The notes beneath the pieces were generated by a model. The model saw nothing but the letters and a program-made list of their open reading frames with translations, ran no database searches and was not told the DNA's origin. DNA of 64,000 nucleotides from CAVRIA01 sp963721115 (GTDB lineage: Bacteria > Desulfobacterota > Binatia > HRBIN30 > CADEER01): the NCBI GenBank assembly GCA_963721115.1, contig CAVRIA010000024.1, forward strand, positions 36,646 through 100,645, in the 5' to 3' direction. This document shows, piece by piece, positions 39,563 to 47,236 of the stretch; the stretch's first letter is position 1, and each line of letters begins with the position of its first letter. The position numbers and the translations under genes are program-made.

Positions 39563-40162
39563 TCAGGTCCGGGTCGCGGCCGACGCGGCCCGGTCCAGCT
39601 CCCGGTACTCCTTCAACAGGTCCTCCATGAGCGCATCGCGGCCGCGCTGCGCCAGAACGTGGGAACGCCCAATGAGGACCTCCTTCGTCTCGATGAAGTC
39701 GGCGCGGTTGTAGCCCCAGATCTTGGGATGGACGTAGGTGTCCATCCGGATCGCGTCACAGGGGCACGCCTCGACACACATGCCGCAGTAAATGCAGCGA
39801 AGCGTGTCGATCTCGTACCGCAGAGGAAACTTCTCGATCGCCGGATCCGGATGCTCTCCCGCTTCGATGAGGATACAGTTTGCCGGGCAGGCCGTGGCAC
39901 AGAGGAAGCACGCCGTGCAGCGGACCGAACTGTCTTCCTTCAGCGTGAGCCGATGACTGCCGCGGAAGTTGTCGGGATAGCGTTTGTGCTCGTCGGGGTA
40001 CTGAACCGTCACGGCGGCAAGCCGACTCCGGGCCAGCCCGACGGCGTGCAGGAGGTGGAGGGACAGGTTGCGCCAGAACCGATAGTTGGTCACCATCAGC
40101 CCGCGAAAGATTTCGGGAACGTACATGCGTTCCCAAAAGGTCAGTTCCTTACGTTGCATCAT
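39563..40162 (-). CDS. nuoI: NuoI-like 2x[4Fe-4S] ferredoxin subunit
   Basis: 199 residues with two cluster motifs, CTACFLCATACP and CIYCGMCVEACP, near residues 82 and 121. The flanking sequences (RYPDNFRGSHRL, KEDSSVRCTAC and VHPKIWGYNR) match complex I subunit NuoI, including its N-terminal amphipathic helix. It stands alone, with none of the other nuo genes here, and is followed by a small membrane protein. It could be a second NuoI or serve a different membrane electron carrier. Confidence 0.88.
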   Translation of the reverse strand: MMQRKELTFWERMYVPEIFRGLMVTNYRFWRNLSLHLLHAVGLARSRLAAVTVQYPDEHKRYPDNFRGSHRLTLKEDSSVRCTACFLCATACPANCILIEAGEHPDPAIEKFPLRYEIDTLRCIYCGMCVEACPCDAIRMDTYVHPKIWGYNRADFIETKEVLIGRSHVLAQRGRDALMEDLLKEYRELDRAASAATRT

Positions 40163-40220
40163 AGCGATTCTCGGGTTCCACTATCACGGGGCGCCCACCA
40201 AGAATCAAGGCAGGGCCCGT

Positions 40221-40865
40221 TCAGTGGTACGACTCGTCTCCCGGCGTCCCCGCTCCTCCAGCTTCCATGGCGAAACGCACGACGTCGCACAGCCGCGTGC
40301 CGCGGTCCGCGAGCGAGCGCGCCTCGAGCAATGCCTGCTTCTCGATGGGGGAAAACTCCAGTGCGAAACAGAGGAAGTTGACCAGCAGATCGTCCGACAC
40401 CGATGTGTCGTCGAGGATTCTCCGGGCCAGGCGGATCTCGCGGTTTCCGAGAAACCGCTGCATGAGCTCTCGAATCTCCTTGCGGAGGGCGGCGCCGAGG
40501 ACGGCGCCCTCATCGCCTTGCCAGGTTACCACCGCCCGGCGGTATTCGCAGTCACTCACCTCACTCTGGATCTCGAACTCGCGCAGCCCGTGCAGCAAAA
40601 TGTTGTAGCGGCCGTCCGCAAGTTCCTCGATGCTCACCACGCGTCCCGCACAGCCCACTGCGAAGACGTCGGGGTTGCCGTAGTAGTCCTTCCGCCAGTC
40701 GCCGCGCAGCAGCACCATGCCGATCACACGCTCGTCACTCGCCTGCGCGTCGCGAACCATGGCTCGATAGCGGGGCTCGAAGATGTGCAACGGCAGAGGC
40801 ACGCCGGGAAAGAGCACCGCATTGGGCAACGGAAACACCGGGATGACGGTGGGGAGGTCAATCAT
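40221..40865 (-). CDS. LON substrate-binding domain protein
   Basis: 214 residues; only the N-terminal domain of Lon (PVFPLPNAVLFPGVPLPLHIFEPRYRAM) without ATPase or protease parts. Stand-alone members are of unknown role, possibly peptide or substrate binding. It starts at 40865, eight bases inside the end of the upstream fur-type gene, and forms the tail of the rubrerythrin operon. Confidence 0.9.
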   Translation of the reverse strand: MIDLPTVIPVFPLPNAVLFPGVPLPLHIFEPRYRAMVRDAQASDERVIGMVLLRGDWRKDYYGNPDVFAVGCAGRVVSIEELADGRYNILLHGLREFEIQSEVSDCEYRRAVVTWQGDEGAVLGAALRKEIRELMQRFLGNREIRLARRILDDTSVSDDLLVNFLCFALEFSPIEKQALLEARSLADRGTRLCDVVRFAMEAGGAGTPGDESYH

Positions 40866-41310
40866 GGTGTCTCGCCGTCGACGCCGCTGCCTTCGCCTGG
40901 CACCGCCCCCGCTTTTGGCGCTGCCGTGCGCAGGTAGGACAGACGCCGTAGACGGCGGTCGTCTGCCAGCGGACGACGTAACCGTTGCGCCGCAGACCGC
41001 GATGCGGCTCCATCTGCGCCGCGGCGCCGCGAGACGCCGCCAGGTCGAGCACGGCTCCGCACGCTTCGCACACGAAGTGGTCGTGCGGCTCGAGCACGGC
41101 GTCGTAGTGCGTCACGCCGCCGCCTAGCCACACCGTGCGGAGGCGGCCCTGATTCCGAAGCTTGTCCAGATTGCGATACACGGTGCCGAGGCTCACGCGA
41201 GGAATGGCGCGGCGGACTCGCTCCAGGATTTGCTCGGCCGTCGGATGATCCTTGGACGTAGCGAGCACTTCGTACGTGGCGGCGAGCTGACGTGTCGACC
41301 GCTGATTCAT
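40858..41310 (-). CDS. Fur/PerR-family metalloregulator
   Basis: 150 residues. Winged helix with HPTAEQILERVRR and VSLGTVYRNLDKL. The dimer domain has the metal/regulatory segment EPHDHFVCEACG and a structural zinc pair C-x2-C both there and at CPTC near the end. Its company (rubrerythrin, DUF3501) suggests a peroxide/iron sensor of the PerR kind, but that is inferred. ATG 41310 overlaps the DUF3501 stop (ATGA) and its end overlaps the LON gene, so all three are coupled. A candidate operator lies upstream of rubrerythrin. Confidence 0.9.
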   Translation of the reverse strand: MNQRSTRQLAATYEVLATSKDHPTAEQILERVRRAIPRVSLGTVYRNLDKLRNQGRLRTVWLGGGVTHYDAVLEPHDHFVCEACGAVLDLAASRGAAAQMEPHRGLRRNGYVVRWQTTAVYGVCPTCARQRQKRGRCQAKAAASTARHHD

Positions 41311-41903
41311 CGGGCGTCGCGCAGATCCTCGATCAGAGACGCGCGCACCCCTCCCGCCAGCGGCGTCCGAGCCCGGTAGTTGCGGTGGTCGACGACGAGC
41401 CCGGCGGGGCGCTCCGGGTCGAGAAAAGCCACCCTCGCCGGGGGCGAAAAGGGAAAGCGCACGTACTGCACGGCGCTCAGCCTGTCCTCGCGACTCCGCC
41501 CGGGCTCGAACTCCGCCGCAACCACCTGCTCACCCACTTCGAGGCGGACCGTTTCGTCGATCCCGAGCAGGCCGAGGAGCCGCTTCTCGATGTCGACCCG
41601 ATCGGTGATCTCGATCAACATCGTCGCACTGAGCTGGCCGGGGAGAGGCAGAAGAGCGTTGTACACCTCGAGCTCTTCCCGAATCGCGTCGAGGTCCGTA
41701 ATCCGCTCCGCTCGGAGCATTTCCTGGACCTGAAAGAACATCGTGTCGTGGTTTTCGAAGACGAACGTGATCGAATCGCCGACCGGCACGCGCCGGTTGC
41801 GCTTGAGCTCGATCGTCCGCCGGCGGATCTCGTCGCGTAGGCTCTCGTAGCGCTCGAGGCCAAGGACGTCATCCAGGGTCACGGGTCGGATTGAAGAGGA
41901 CAT
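41307..41903 (-). CDS. DUF3501 family protein
   Basis: 198 residues from ATG 41903. Family features: RPVTLDDVLGLERYESLRDE at the start, VPVGDSITFVFENHDTMFFQVQEML and VQYVRFPF. DUF3501 genes are regularly found beside rubrerythrin and Fe-S proteins in oxygen-defence clusters; the biochemical role is unknown. It follows rubrerythrin after 64 bases that form a strong hairpin, and it overlaps the fur-type gene by four bases. Confidence 0.9.
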   Translation of the reverse strand: MSSSIRPVTLDDVLGLERYESLRDEIRRRTIELKRNRRVPVGDSITFVFENHDTMFFQVQEMLRAERITDLDAIREELEVYNALLPLPGQLSATMLIEITDRVDIEKRLLGLLGIDETVRLEVGEQVVAAEFEPGRSREDRLSAVQYVRFPFSPPARVAFLDPERPAGLVVDHRNYRARTPLAGGVRASLIEDLRDAR

Positions 41904-41927
41904 GTCCGGAACCCGGTACGGGTGCGG

Positions 41928-41959
41928 TGGGTTCGCGCGCCCAATGGCGCGCGAACCCA
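41928..41959 (-). terminator. strong hairpin between rubrerythrin and DUF3501
   Basis: Fourteen perfect base pairs (TGGGTTCGCGCGCC paired with GGCGCGCGAACCCA) close a four-base loop. No T-tract follows, so it is more likely a partial terminator, an RNA-end stabiliser, or an attenuator that makes rubrerythrin mRNA exceed that of the downstream genes. Confidence 0.6.
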
Positions 41960-41967
41960 TCCCGATC

Positions 41968-42393
41968 CTAGAGGTGCAGGCCGTCGAGCTGCTTCTGGAA
42001 ACGGCCGGCGTGCGACTTCTCGGCGCGTGCCAGGGTTTCGAACCACTCGGCGATTTCCTCGAAGCCCTCCTCGCGAGCGGTCTTGGCGAAGCCGGGGTAC
42101 ATCTGCGTGTACTCGTACGTCTCCCCTTCGACCGCCGACTTCAGGTTCTTCGACGTGTCGCCGAAGGGTGCTCCGGTCGCCGGGTCCCCCACTTCCTTGA
42201 GGAAGTCCATGTGGCCGAACGCGTGACCGGTCTCCGCCTCGGACGTGTCGCGGAACAGACCGCCTACGTCGGGATATCCCTCGATGTCGGCGCGACGCGC
42301 GAAGTACAAGTACCGCCGGTTCGCTTGGGACTCTCCGGCAAACGCGCTCTTCAGGTTTTCGTGCGTCTGCGAGCTCTTCAACGATTTTGCCAT
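41968..42393 (-). CDS. rubrerythrin (diiron domain only)
   Basis: 141 residues, ferritin-like four-helix bundle. Carboxylate ligands are in FAGESQANRRYLYFARRA, EAETGHAFGH, EGETYEYTQMYPGF and RAEKSHAGRF. The C-terminal rubredoxin domain of classic rubrerythrin is absent; electrons must come from elsewhere. It reduces peroxide in the cytoplasm. AAGGAGGGAAG stands before the ATG, and a TTGACA promoter with an overlapping palindrome is upstream. First gene of the rubrerythrin-DUF3501-fur-LON operon. Confidence 0.93.
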   Translation of the reverse strand: MAKSLKSSQTHENLKSAFAGESQANRRYLYFARRADIEGYPDVGGLFRDTSEAETGHAFGHMDFLKEVGDPATGAPFGDTSKNLKSAVEGETYEYTQMYPGFAKTAREEGFEEIAEWFETLARAEKSHAGRFQKQLDGLHL

Positions 42394-42413
42394 CTCTGCT
42401 TCCCTCCTTTATC

Positions 42414-42432
42414 AGGAACAATTCCTAATTGT
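42414..42432 (-). promoter_or_regulatory. AT-rich palindromic operator in front of rubrerythrin
   Basis: Two overlapping inverted repeats: ACAATT-AGG-AATTGT (42418-42432) and AGGAA-TTG-TTCCT (42414-42426), read on the minus strand. The tract is AT-rich in a GC-rich genome, lies just downstream of the -10 box, and so could block transcription at the start. The Fur/PerR-family protein of the same operon is the likely binder. Confidence 0.6.
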
Positions 42433-42438
42433 GATCCA

Positions 42439-42467
42439 CTGCTAGACGCCGCCTTGCCGCCTGTCAA
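42439..42467 (-). promoter_or_regulatory. sigma-70-type promoter of the rubrerythrin operon
   Basis: A perfect TTGACA (42462-42467) and TAGCAG (42439-42444) are 17 bases apart on the minus strand. The start point should fall about 42432, placing the palindrome at +1 to about +20 and leaving a 40-base leader before the rubrerythrin ATG. Confidence 0.55.
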
Positions 42468-42479
42468 GGGGCGGCCGAT

Positions 42480-42701
42480 CTAGGGTTTCTTCTCCAGCAT
42501 CCGGCGGATGACCGGCCCGCAGCGCTTCGATCCGCATGGACCGGTGCCGGCGCGTGTGCGTCGCTTCACGTCGTCGAAGCTGCGCGCCCCGCCCCGGATC
42601 GCCTTCTCGATGACACCTTTGCGGATCTTGTTGCAGATGCAGACCGTCCTGTACGAATCGACGATCGCCCGGCGCAGGGCTTCTTCGTCGTCATCGTTCA
42701 C
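42480..42701 (-). CDS. Bfd-like [2Fe-2S] protein
   Basis: 73 residues. The cluster ligands are CIC near residue 21 and GPCGSKRCGP near 55, the CxC...CxxxxC arrangement of bacterioferritin-associated ferredoxin and NirB/NifU BFD domains. A small electron carrier, perhaps for iron release or for the rubrerythrin encoded 87 bases away. It begins six bases after the GST gene stop, so the two are cotranscribed. Confidence 0.85.
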   Translation of the reverse strand: MNDDDEEALRRAIVDSYRTVCICNKIRKGVIEKAIRGGARSFDDVKRRTRAGTGPCGSKRCGPVIRRMLEKKP

Positions 42702-42707
42702 GGCGAC

Positions 42708-43313
42708 TCACAGTCCGAGGACTTGCACACCCGGTCTCTGGCGGAGTCGCTCGATCCACGCCGTGACCTGCCGCAGGCGCGGATCGACCTCCACGCCGAG
42801 CCGGGACAGGATCAGCGCGGCCGGAACGAAAGAGACGTCGGCCAGGGAGAAACTGTCCGCCAGGTACTCCTTGCCCCCGAAGAAGCCTTCCAGCCGTGCC
42901 AGACCGCGGGCGAGCTCACCCTGGTAGCGTTTCAATCGGTCCTCGTCCTGGTCGGCTTGGGGCTTGCTCAGCTCCGCCAGGACGAACCCGGCGGAGGGCA
43001 GAAAGGAATTGTCACAGAAATCCTCCAGAAGCCGAACTCGGGCACGGCCGGCGGAGTCCTCCGGCATCAGATTCGGGTGCGGGTATTCGTCCTCGAGGTA
43101 CTCGTTGATGATCGTAGAATCGTAAACAACGACATCCTCGTCGATCAGGACGGGCACCCGTCCGTACGGGTTGAGCTTCAAGAACTCGGCGGTCTTCTGC
43201 TCCCCCGCGCGCAGGTCCACGAAGGTCGTTTCGTATTCCAGCTCCTTCTCCGCGAGCACCACTCGAACCTTCTGGCTGAAGGGGCAATCGGGGTAATCAT
43301 ATAACTTTATCAT
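42708..43313 (-). CDS. glutathione S-transferase family protein
   Basis: 201 residues from ATG 43313. A thioredoxin-like N-terminal domain has CPFSQKVRVVLAEKELEYE, with a Cys-Pro-Phe-Ser active site as in omega-like and SspA-like GSTs, and NPYGRVPVLIDEDVVVYDSTIINEYL for glutathione binding. The C-terminal helical domain ends in WIERLRQRPGV. The Cys motif suggests thiol-transfer rather than classical conjugation. Cotranscribed with the Bfd-like ferredoxin. Confidence 0.9.
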   Translation of the reverse strand: MIKLYDYPDCPFSQKVRVVLAEKELEYETTFVDLRAGEQKTAEFLKLNPYGRVPVLIDEDVVVYDSTIINEYLEDEYPHPNLMPEDSAGRARVRLLEDFCDNSFLPSAGFVLAELSKPQADQDEDRLKRYQGELARGLARLEGFFGGKEYLADSFSLADVSFVPAALILSRLGVEVDPRLRQVTAWIERLRQRPGVQVLGL

Positions 43314-43394
43314 GCACCGCCTCCCATGGGACAACCCGGTTGTTATCGAGGCAACATCGCAAAAAAGGACAGCGGTGTAAACCGAGTTTGGCAG

Positions 43395-44249
43395 CTAATT
43401 CACATGTTTCCACGCGTGGTAGGAGCTGCGGACCAACGGTCCCGCCTCGACGTGACGGAAGCCCAAGGCCAGGGCTTCCCGCTGCAAACGAGCGAATTCG
43501 TCCGGGTGGACGTATCGCTCGACGGGCAGATGCCCGCGGCTCGGCTGCAGATACTGCCCCAGCGTCACGATATCGCAGTCGACGCCGGCCAGATCGCGCA
43601 GAACTGAGAGCAGCTCGTCTCGCTCTTCTCCGAGGCCGAGCATCAGCCCGGTCTTGGTCAGAAGCTCCGGTCGTCGCGTCTTGGCGTCGCCCAGAATGCG
43701 CAGCACGTTCTCGTACTTCCCCCCCGGTCGAGCCCGTCGGTAGAGCCGGGGGACCGTCTCGGTATTGTGGTTGAGGATGTCGATCGGCGAATCGATCACC
43801 GTCACCAGCGCCGCCGGGTCGCCCTTGAAGTCGGGCGTGAGGACCTCGATCGTGCACGCTGGCATCTTCGCCTTGATGGCCCGCGCCGTCGCTGCAAAGT
43901 GCTCCGCTCCCCCGTCCGGCAGGTCGTCCCGGTCGACGGACGTGACCACGACGTGGCGCAGCCCCAGTCGGATCACTCCCTCCGCGACGCGCAGCGGCTC
44001 GAGCGGATCGAGCGGCGCCGGGCGGCCGTGCGCCACCGCGCAGTAGCCGCAGTTTCGGGTGCACACGTCGCCGAGGAGCATGAAGGTCGCCGTCCGATGG
44101 CTCCAGCACTCCCCGACGTTGGGGCACTGCGCCTCCTCGCACACGGTGTGCAAGCGCAAGTCCTTGACGATACGACGGGTGTCGGTGAATCCGGCCCCAC
44201 TCGGGGCACGGACCTTGATCCAGTCCGGGTGGCGTCTGTTGGCCGTCAC
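43395..44249 (-). CDS. lipA: lipoyl synthase LipA
   Basis: 284 residues from GTG 44249. Auxiliary cluster motif CEEAQCPNVGEC, radical-SAM motif CTRNCGYC, then NHNTETVPRLY and the C-terminal GPLVRSSYHA with the Ser that caps the auxiliary cluster. It inserts two sulfurs into octanoyl groups on E2/GcvH. Its GTG overlaps the lipB stop (GTGA). Last gene of an E2-lipB-lipA run. Confidence 0.95.
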   Translation of the reverse strand: MTANRRHPDWIKVRAPSGAGFTDTRRIVKDLRLHTVCEEAQCPNVGECWSHRTATFMLLGDVCTRNCGYCAVAHGRPAPLDPLEPLRVAEGVIRLGLRHVVVTSVDRDDLPDGGAEHFAATARAIKAKMPACTIEVLTPDFKGDPAALVTVIDSPIDILNHNTETVPRLYRRARPGGKYENVLRILGDAKTRRPELLTKTGLMLGLGEERDELLSVLRDLAGVDCDIVTLGQYLQPSRGHLPVERYVHPDEFARLQREALALGFRHVEAGPLVRSSYHAWKHVN

Positions 44250-44938
44250 GAGCCGGGCTCCTCGCCGACCCCGGCGTACCCACTCTGCCGCGCGAACGAG
44301 CCAACGAAGGCGGTTGCGACGGCGGCGAGCTCCGGGGCACGGCCGAGCACCCGCTGCATGGACGTGGTGGACAGACCGGCCATCCGGCACGGAACGATGT
44401 GCGCGAAGTAGGTGACGTCGGTCGTTACGTTCAGCGCCATTCCGTGAAACGCGATTCCCCGCCGCACGCCGATGCCGATCGACGCGATCTTCTCGTCACC
44501 GACCCAGGTGCCGGTCAGGCCCGGACGCGTCCTCGCCTCGATACCGAAGGCGGCGCAGGTCTCGATCAGGCTTCCTTCCAGCCGGCGGACGAAGGGCAGC
44601 ACATCGCGGCCACTCGGACGCAGATGCACGATTGGATAGCCGACGAGCTGACCCGGGCCGTGGAATGTCGCTCCCCCGCCTCGCCCGACGCGGAAGACCG
44701 GGACTCCGAGGCGTTCCGGCACGCCCATGAGATCGGCTTCATCGGCGCCTCGTCCCAGAGTGTAGACGGCGTCGTGCTCGAGCAGCAGCAGATCGTCGAT
44801 CGGGTCGCCGGCGACCTTCTCTTCGACCAGCCGTTCCTGCAGGGAGAGAGCGCGGTCGTAGGGCATGCGGCCCAAGCGCCTGACTCTCAAGTGGGGGGCC
44901 AATTCGCCGGTCGGCGCTGCAGCGCAAGTCAGTGCCAT
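44246..44938 (-). CDS. lipB: octanoyltransferase LipB
   Basis: 230 residues. RGGGATFHGPGQLVGYPI, GDEKIASIGIGVRRGIAFHG with the catalytic Lys, and the nucleophile in IVPCRM near residue 185. It moves octanoyl from acyl carrier protein to the lipoyl domain. It lies four bases after the E2 gene, which encodes a lipoyl domain, so acceptor and modifying enzymes are made together. Confidence 0.95.
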   Translation of the reverse strand: MALTCAAAPTGELAPHLRVRRLGRMPYDRALSLQERLVEEKVAGDPIDDLLLLEHDAVYTLGRGADEADLMGVPERLGVPVFRVGRGGGATFHGPGQLVGYPIVHLRPSGRDVLPFVRRLEGSLIETCAAFGIEARTRPGLTGTWVGDEKIASIGIGVRRGIAFHGMALNVTTDVTYFAHIVPCRMAGLSTTSMQRVLGRAPELAAVATAFVGSFARQSGYAGVGEEPGS

Positions 44939-44942
44939 CTGC

Positions 44943-46307
44943 TCATTCCAGGATCAAGGTCACCGGGTTCTCCAGGATCGATTTGAGCTCGGCGAGAAAG
45001 CGGGCCCCCTCGACGCCGTTCAGGACGCGGTGATCGCAGGAAACGGTGGCGCGCATCGTCTTCGCCACCTCGAGGCGGCCACCCCGCACGACCGGCCGTT
45101 CCCTGATCGCCGCAACGGCGAGAATCGCCGCGTGCGGGGGGTTGATCACCGCCACGAGCTCGTCGACGTCGAACATGCCGACGTTCGAGATGCTGATCGT
45201 GGCGCCGGAAAGGTCGTCTCCGCTGAACTTGCCTGCGCGGGCGCGCTCGACGAGCGCGACCGCGCGCTGAGCCACCTCGTGCAGGGTGAGCTGTTGAACC
45301 CGGTGCACGACGGGCACGATGAGGCCGTCGTCGAGGGCGACCGCGATCCCGACGTTGATATCGTCATGGAGCTCGACGCCGTCTCCTTGCCACGACGCAT
45401 TCGCTCGCGGATGGCGCTCGATTGCCGTCGCCAGCGCCTTGACCAGAAGATGAGTGACCGTGAGTCCGGGAATCGCGGCGCTCCGCTTGATCGACTCACG
45501 CAGCCGTACCGCCTCCGACATGTCGATCTCGGCACCGACGTAGAAGTGGGGAATGTCGCGCTTGGCCTTTGTCATGCGGCGGGCGATCGACTTGCGCATG
45601 CGCGACAGCTCTTCCACGCGCGTCCCCGCCGGAGAAGGCTGCGGCGCCTCCTCCTTCGCCTCCCGGGCTTGCGGCGATTGGGCGCCGCGGGGTGGCGACG
45701 CCTGTCGGGATCCGGCTCGGGTCGCCGCCTCCACGTCTCGCTTGAGGATCCGTCCGCCGGGGCCGCTTCCGTCGATCGTCGTCAACTCGACGTGCTGCTC
45801 CTCCGCGAGGCGCCACGCCAGGGGCGACGCCCGCACCGGCGCCGGGCCGCGCGCCTTCTCCGCACGAGCCTCGCTCGCTCGTGCCCCCCCTTCCTCGTCG
45901 ACCTCGACCGGCTTGGCGCTCTTCTTCTCGCGCTGCGTCGCCGGCACGGGGTGTTTGGGGTCGGTGCCATCCGGCTCGCCCGCCTCCTGCTCGCCTTGCG
46001 AAGACGCCGGTGTCTCCGCCCCTCCTTCGTGCTTCGCCGCCGGCGGCGAGCCGCCATCTCCGGCCGCGCCGCCGGCCGAGAGGCGCGCGATCACGTCCCC
46101 CACTCCGGCGCTCTGTCCCTCCCGGACGAGGATTTCGGCCAGCATACCGGAGTCAGCGGCCTCGAGCTCGACGTCCGCTTTGTCCGTCTCCACTTCGGCG
46201 AGAGGCTCGCCTGCCTTTATCGCGTCACCGGGACCCTTGAGCCAGCGTACGATCGTGCCCTCTTCCATACTGTCACTGAGCCTCGGCATCCTGACGTCGA
46301 TCGACAT
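44943..46307 (-). CDS. 2-oxo acid dehydrogenase E2 (dihydrolipoamide acyltransferase)
   Basis: 454 residues. Lipoyl domain 1-75 with the lipoyl Lys in ETDKADVE; Pro/Glu/Ala-rich linker; peripheral-subunit-binding domain near 155-195 (ASPLAWRLAEEQHVEL); second linker; catalytic domain from about 230. The active-site motif is DHRVLNG where most E2s have HxxxDG: Asp is Asn. E1 and E3 genes are not adjacent, so the complex (pyruvate or branched-chain type) cannot be named. ATG 46307 is preceded by GGAGAG. lipB and lipA follow. Confidence 0.9.
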   Translation of the reverse strand: MSIDVRMPRLSDSMEEGTIVRWLKGPGDAIKAGEPLAEVETDKADVELEAADSGMLAEILVREGQSAGVGDVIARLSAGGAAGDGGSPPAAKHEGGAETPASSQGEQEAGEPDGTDPKHPVPATQREKKSAKPVEVDEEGGARASEARAEKARGPAPVRASPLAWRLAEEQHVELTTIDGSGPGGRILKRDVEAATRAGSRQASPPRGAQSPQAREAKEEAPQPSPAGTRVEELSRMRKSIARRMTKAKRDIPHFYVGAEIDMSEAVRLRESIKRSAAIPGLTVTHLLVKALATAIERHPRANASWQGDGVELHDDINVGIAVALDDGLIVPVVHRVQQLTLHEVAQRAVALVERARAGKFSGDDLSGATISISNVGMFDVDELVAVINPPHAAILAVAAIRERPVVRGGRLEVAKTMRATVSCDHRVLNGVEGARFLAELKSILENPVTLILE

Positions 46308-46381
46308 GAACTCTCCTCTACTACCCCTGGCCGTCGCATTATAGGCGCAGAACGGCCGCGGGTTCGAGACACCGGGCGCGC

Positions 46382-47023
46382 TCAGAGCCCCGGGAGTCTC
46401 GGCTGCGACACGGGAAGGCAGGACCGCCGGTGGGCGGGCGACGGTCCGTGGCGCTCGAGTGCCGCCAGATGGGCGATGGTCCCGTACCCCATGTGGCGGC
46501 GAAAGCCATACTCGGGATACACCGCATCGAGCTCGCACATCATGGCGTCGCGCGTGACTTTCGCGATGATTGACGCGGCGGCGATCGAATAGCTCCTGGC
46601 GTCGCCGCTGACGATCGAGAGCTGCGGAATCGGAACCGCCGGCAAGCGGCGCGCGTCGATGAGGAGTTGCTCGGCAGCCACGGGGAGAGCGCCGATCGCC
46701 CGTCGCATCGCCTCCAGCGACGCCCGTAGAACGTTCAGACGGTCGACCTCGGCGACGTCGACGACCCCCACCCCGACAGCAACTGCATAGGTCCGGATCT
46801 CGCCGGCGAGACGTTCGCGCCGCGCCGCCGACAGCTTCTTCGAGTCGTCGATGCCGAGAACCTCGACCTCGGGCGGGAAGATGACCGCTGCGGCGACCAG
46901 CGGACCCGCCAGCGGACCCACGCCGACCTCGTCGACGCCGGCCACCCTGGTCAGCCCCCGGCGCCACAGCTCCCGCTCGTATTGCAGGAGCTCTTCTCGC
47001 CGCCTCTCCAGCCGTTCGCCCAT
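46382..47023 (-). CDS. rnhB: ribonuclease HII
   Basis: 213 residues from ATG 47023 (GGGGAG six bases upstream; longer ATG/TTG starts to 47071 possible). Acidic residues are in VDEVGVGPLAGP, IDDSKKLSA, LLIDARRL and SIAAASIIAKVTRD. The usual GRG of the first motif, which reads the ribonucleotide 2'-hydroxyl, is GVG here. It removes ribonucleotides and RNA primers from DNA. Divergent from the GspC-like gene. Confidence 0.92.
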   Translation of the reverse strand: MGERLERRREELLQYERELWRRGLTRVAGVDEVGVGPLAGPLVAAAVIFPPEVEVLGIDDSKKLSAARRERLAGEIRTYAVAVGVGVVDVAEVDRLNVLRASLEAMRRAIGALPVAAEQLLIDARRLPAVPIPQLSIVSGDARSYSIAAASIIAKVTRDAMMCELDAVYPEYGFRRHMGYGTIAHLAALERHGPSPAHRRSCLPVSQPRLPGL

Positions 47024-47236
47024 CCGATCTCCCCGCTGCGCGTCCATCTTACGCATCGCGTCGGCTGTCAAGCTCGGGGGCTGCTCCCGCCGCCGCGACC
47101 GGAGACTCGACGCCGGGACCCTCGTTGCGTACGATCACGGCCGACATGAGTGCGAGCTCTGGCGAGACGGCGGCCCATCCTGTAACCAGCACCATGATGT
47201 TCTTCCCACCTCGCGGCGACTCCCACGAGTGAGCCG

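Noticed and set aside
42414..42432. tRNA-like or CRISPR-like repeat at the AT-rich palindrome
   Set aside because: It is a single copy of 19 bases between a promoter and a gene start, which fits an operator; no array or tRNA fold is present.
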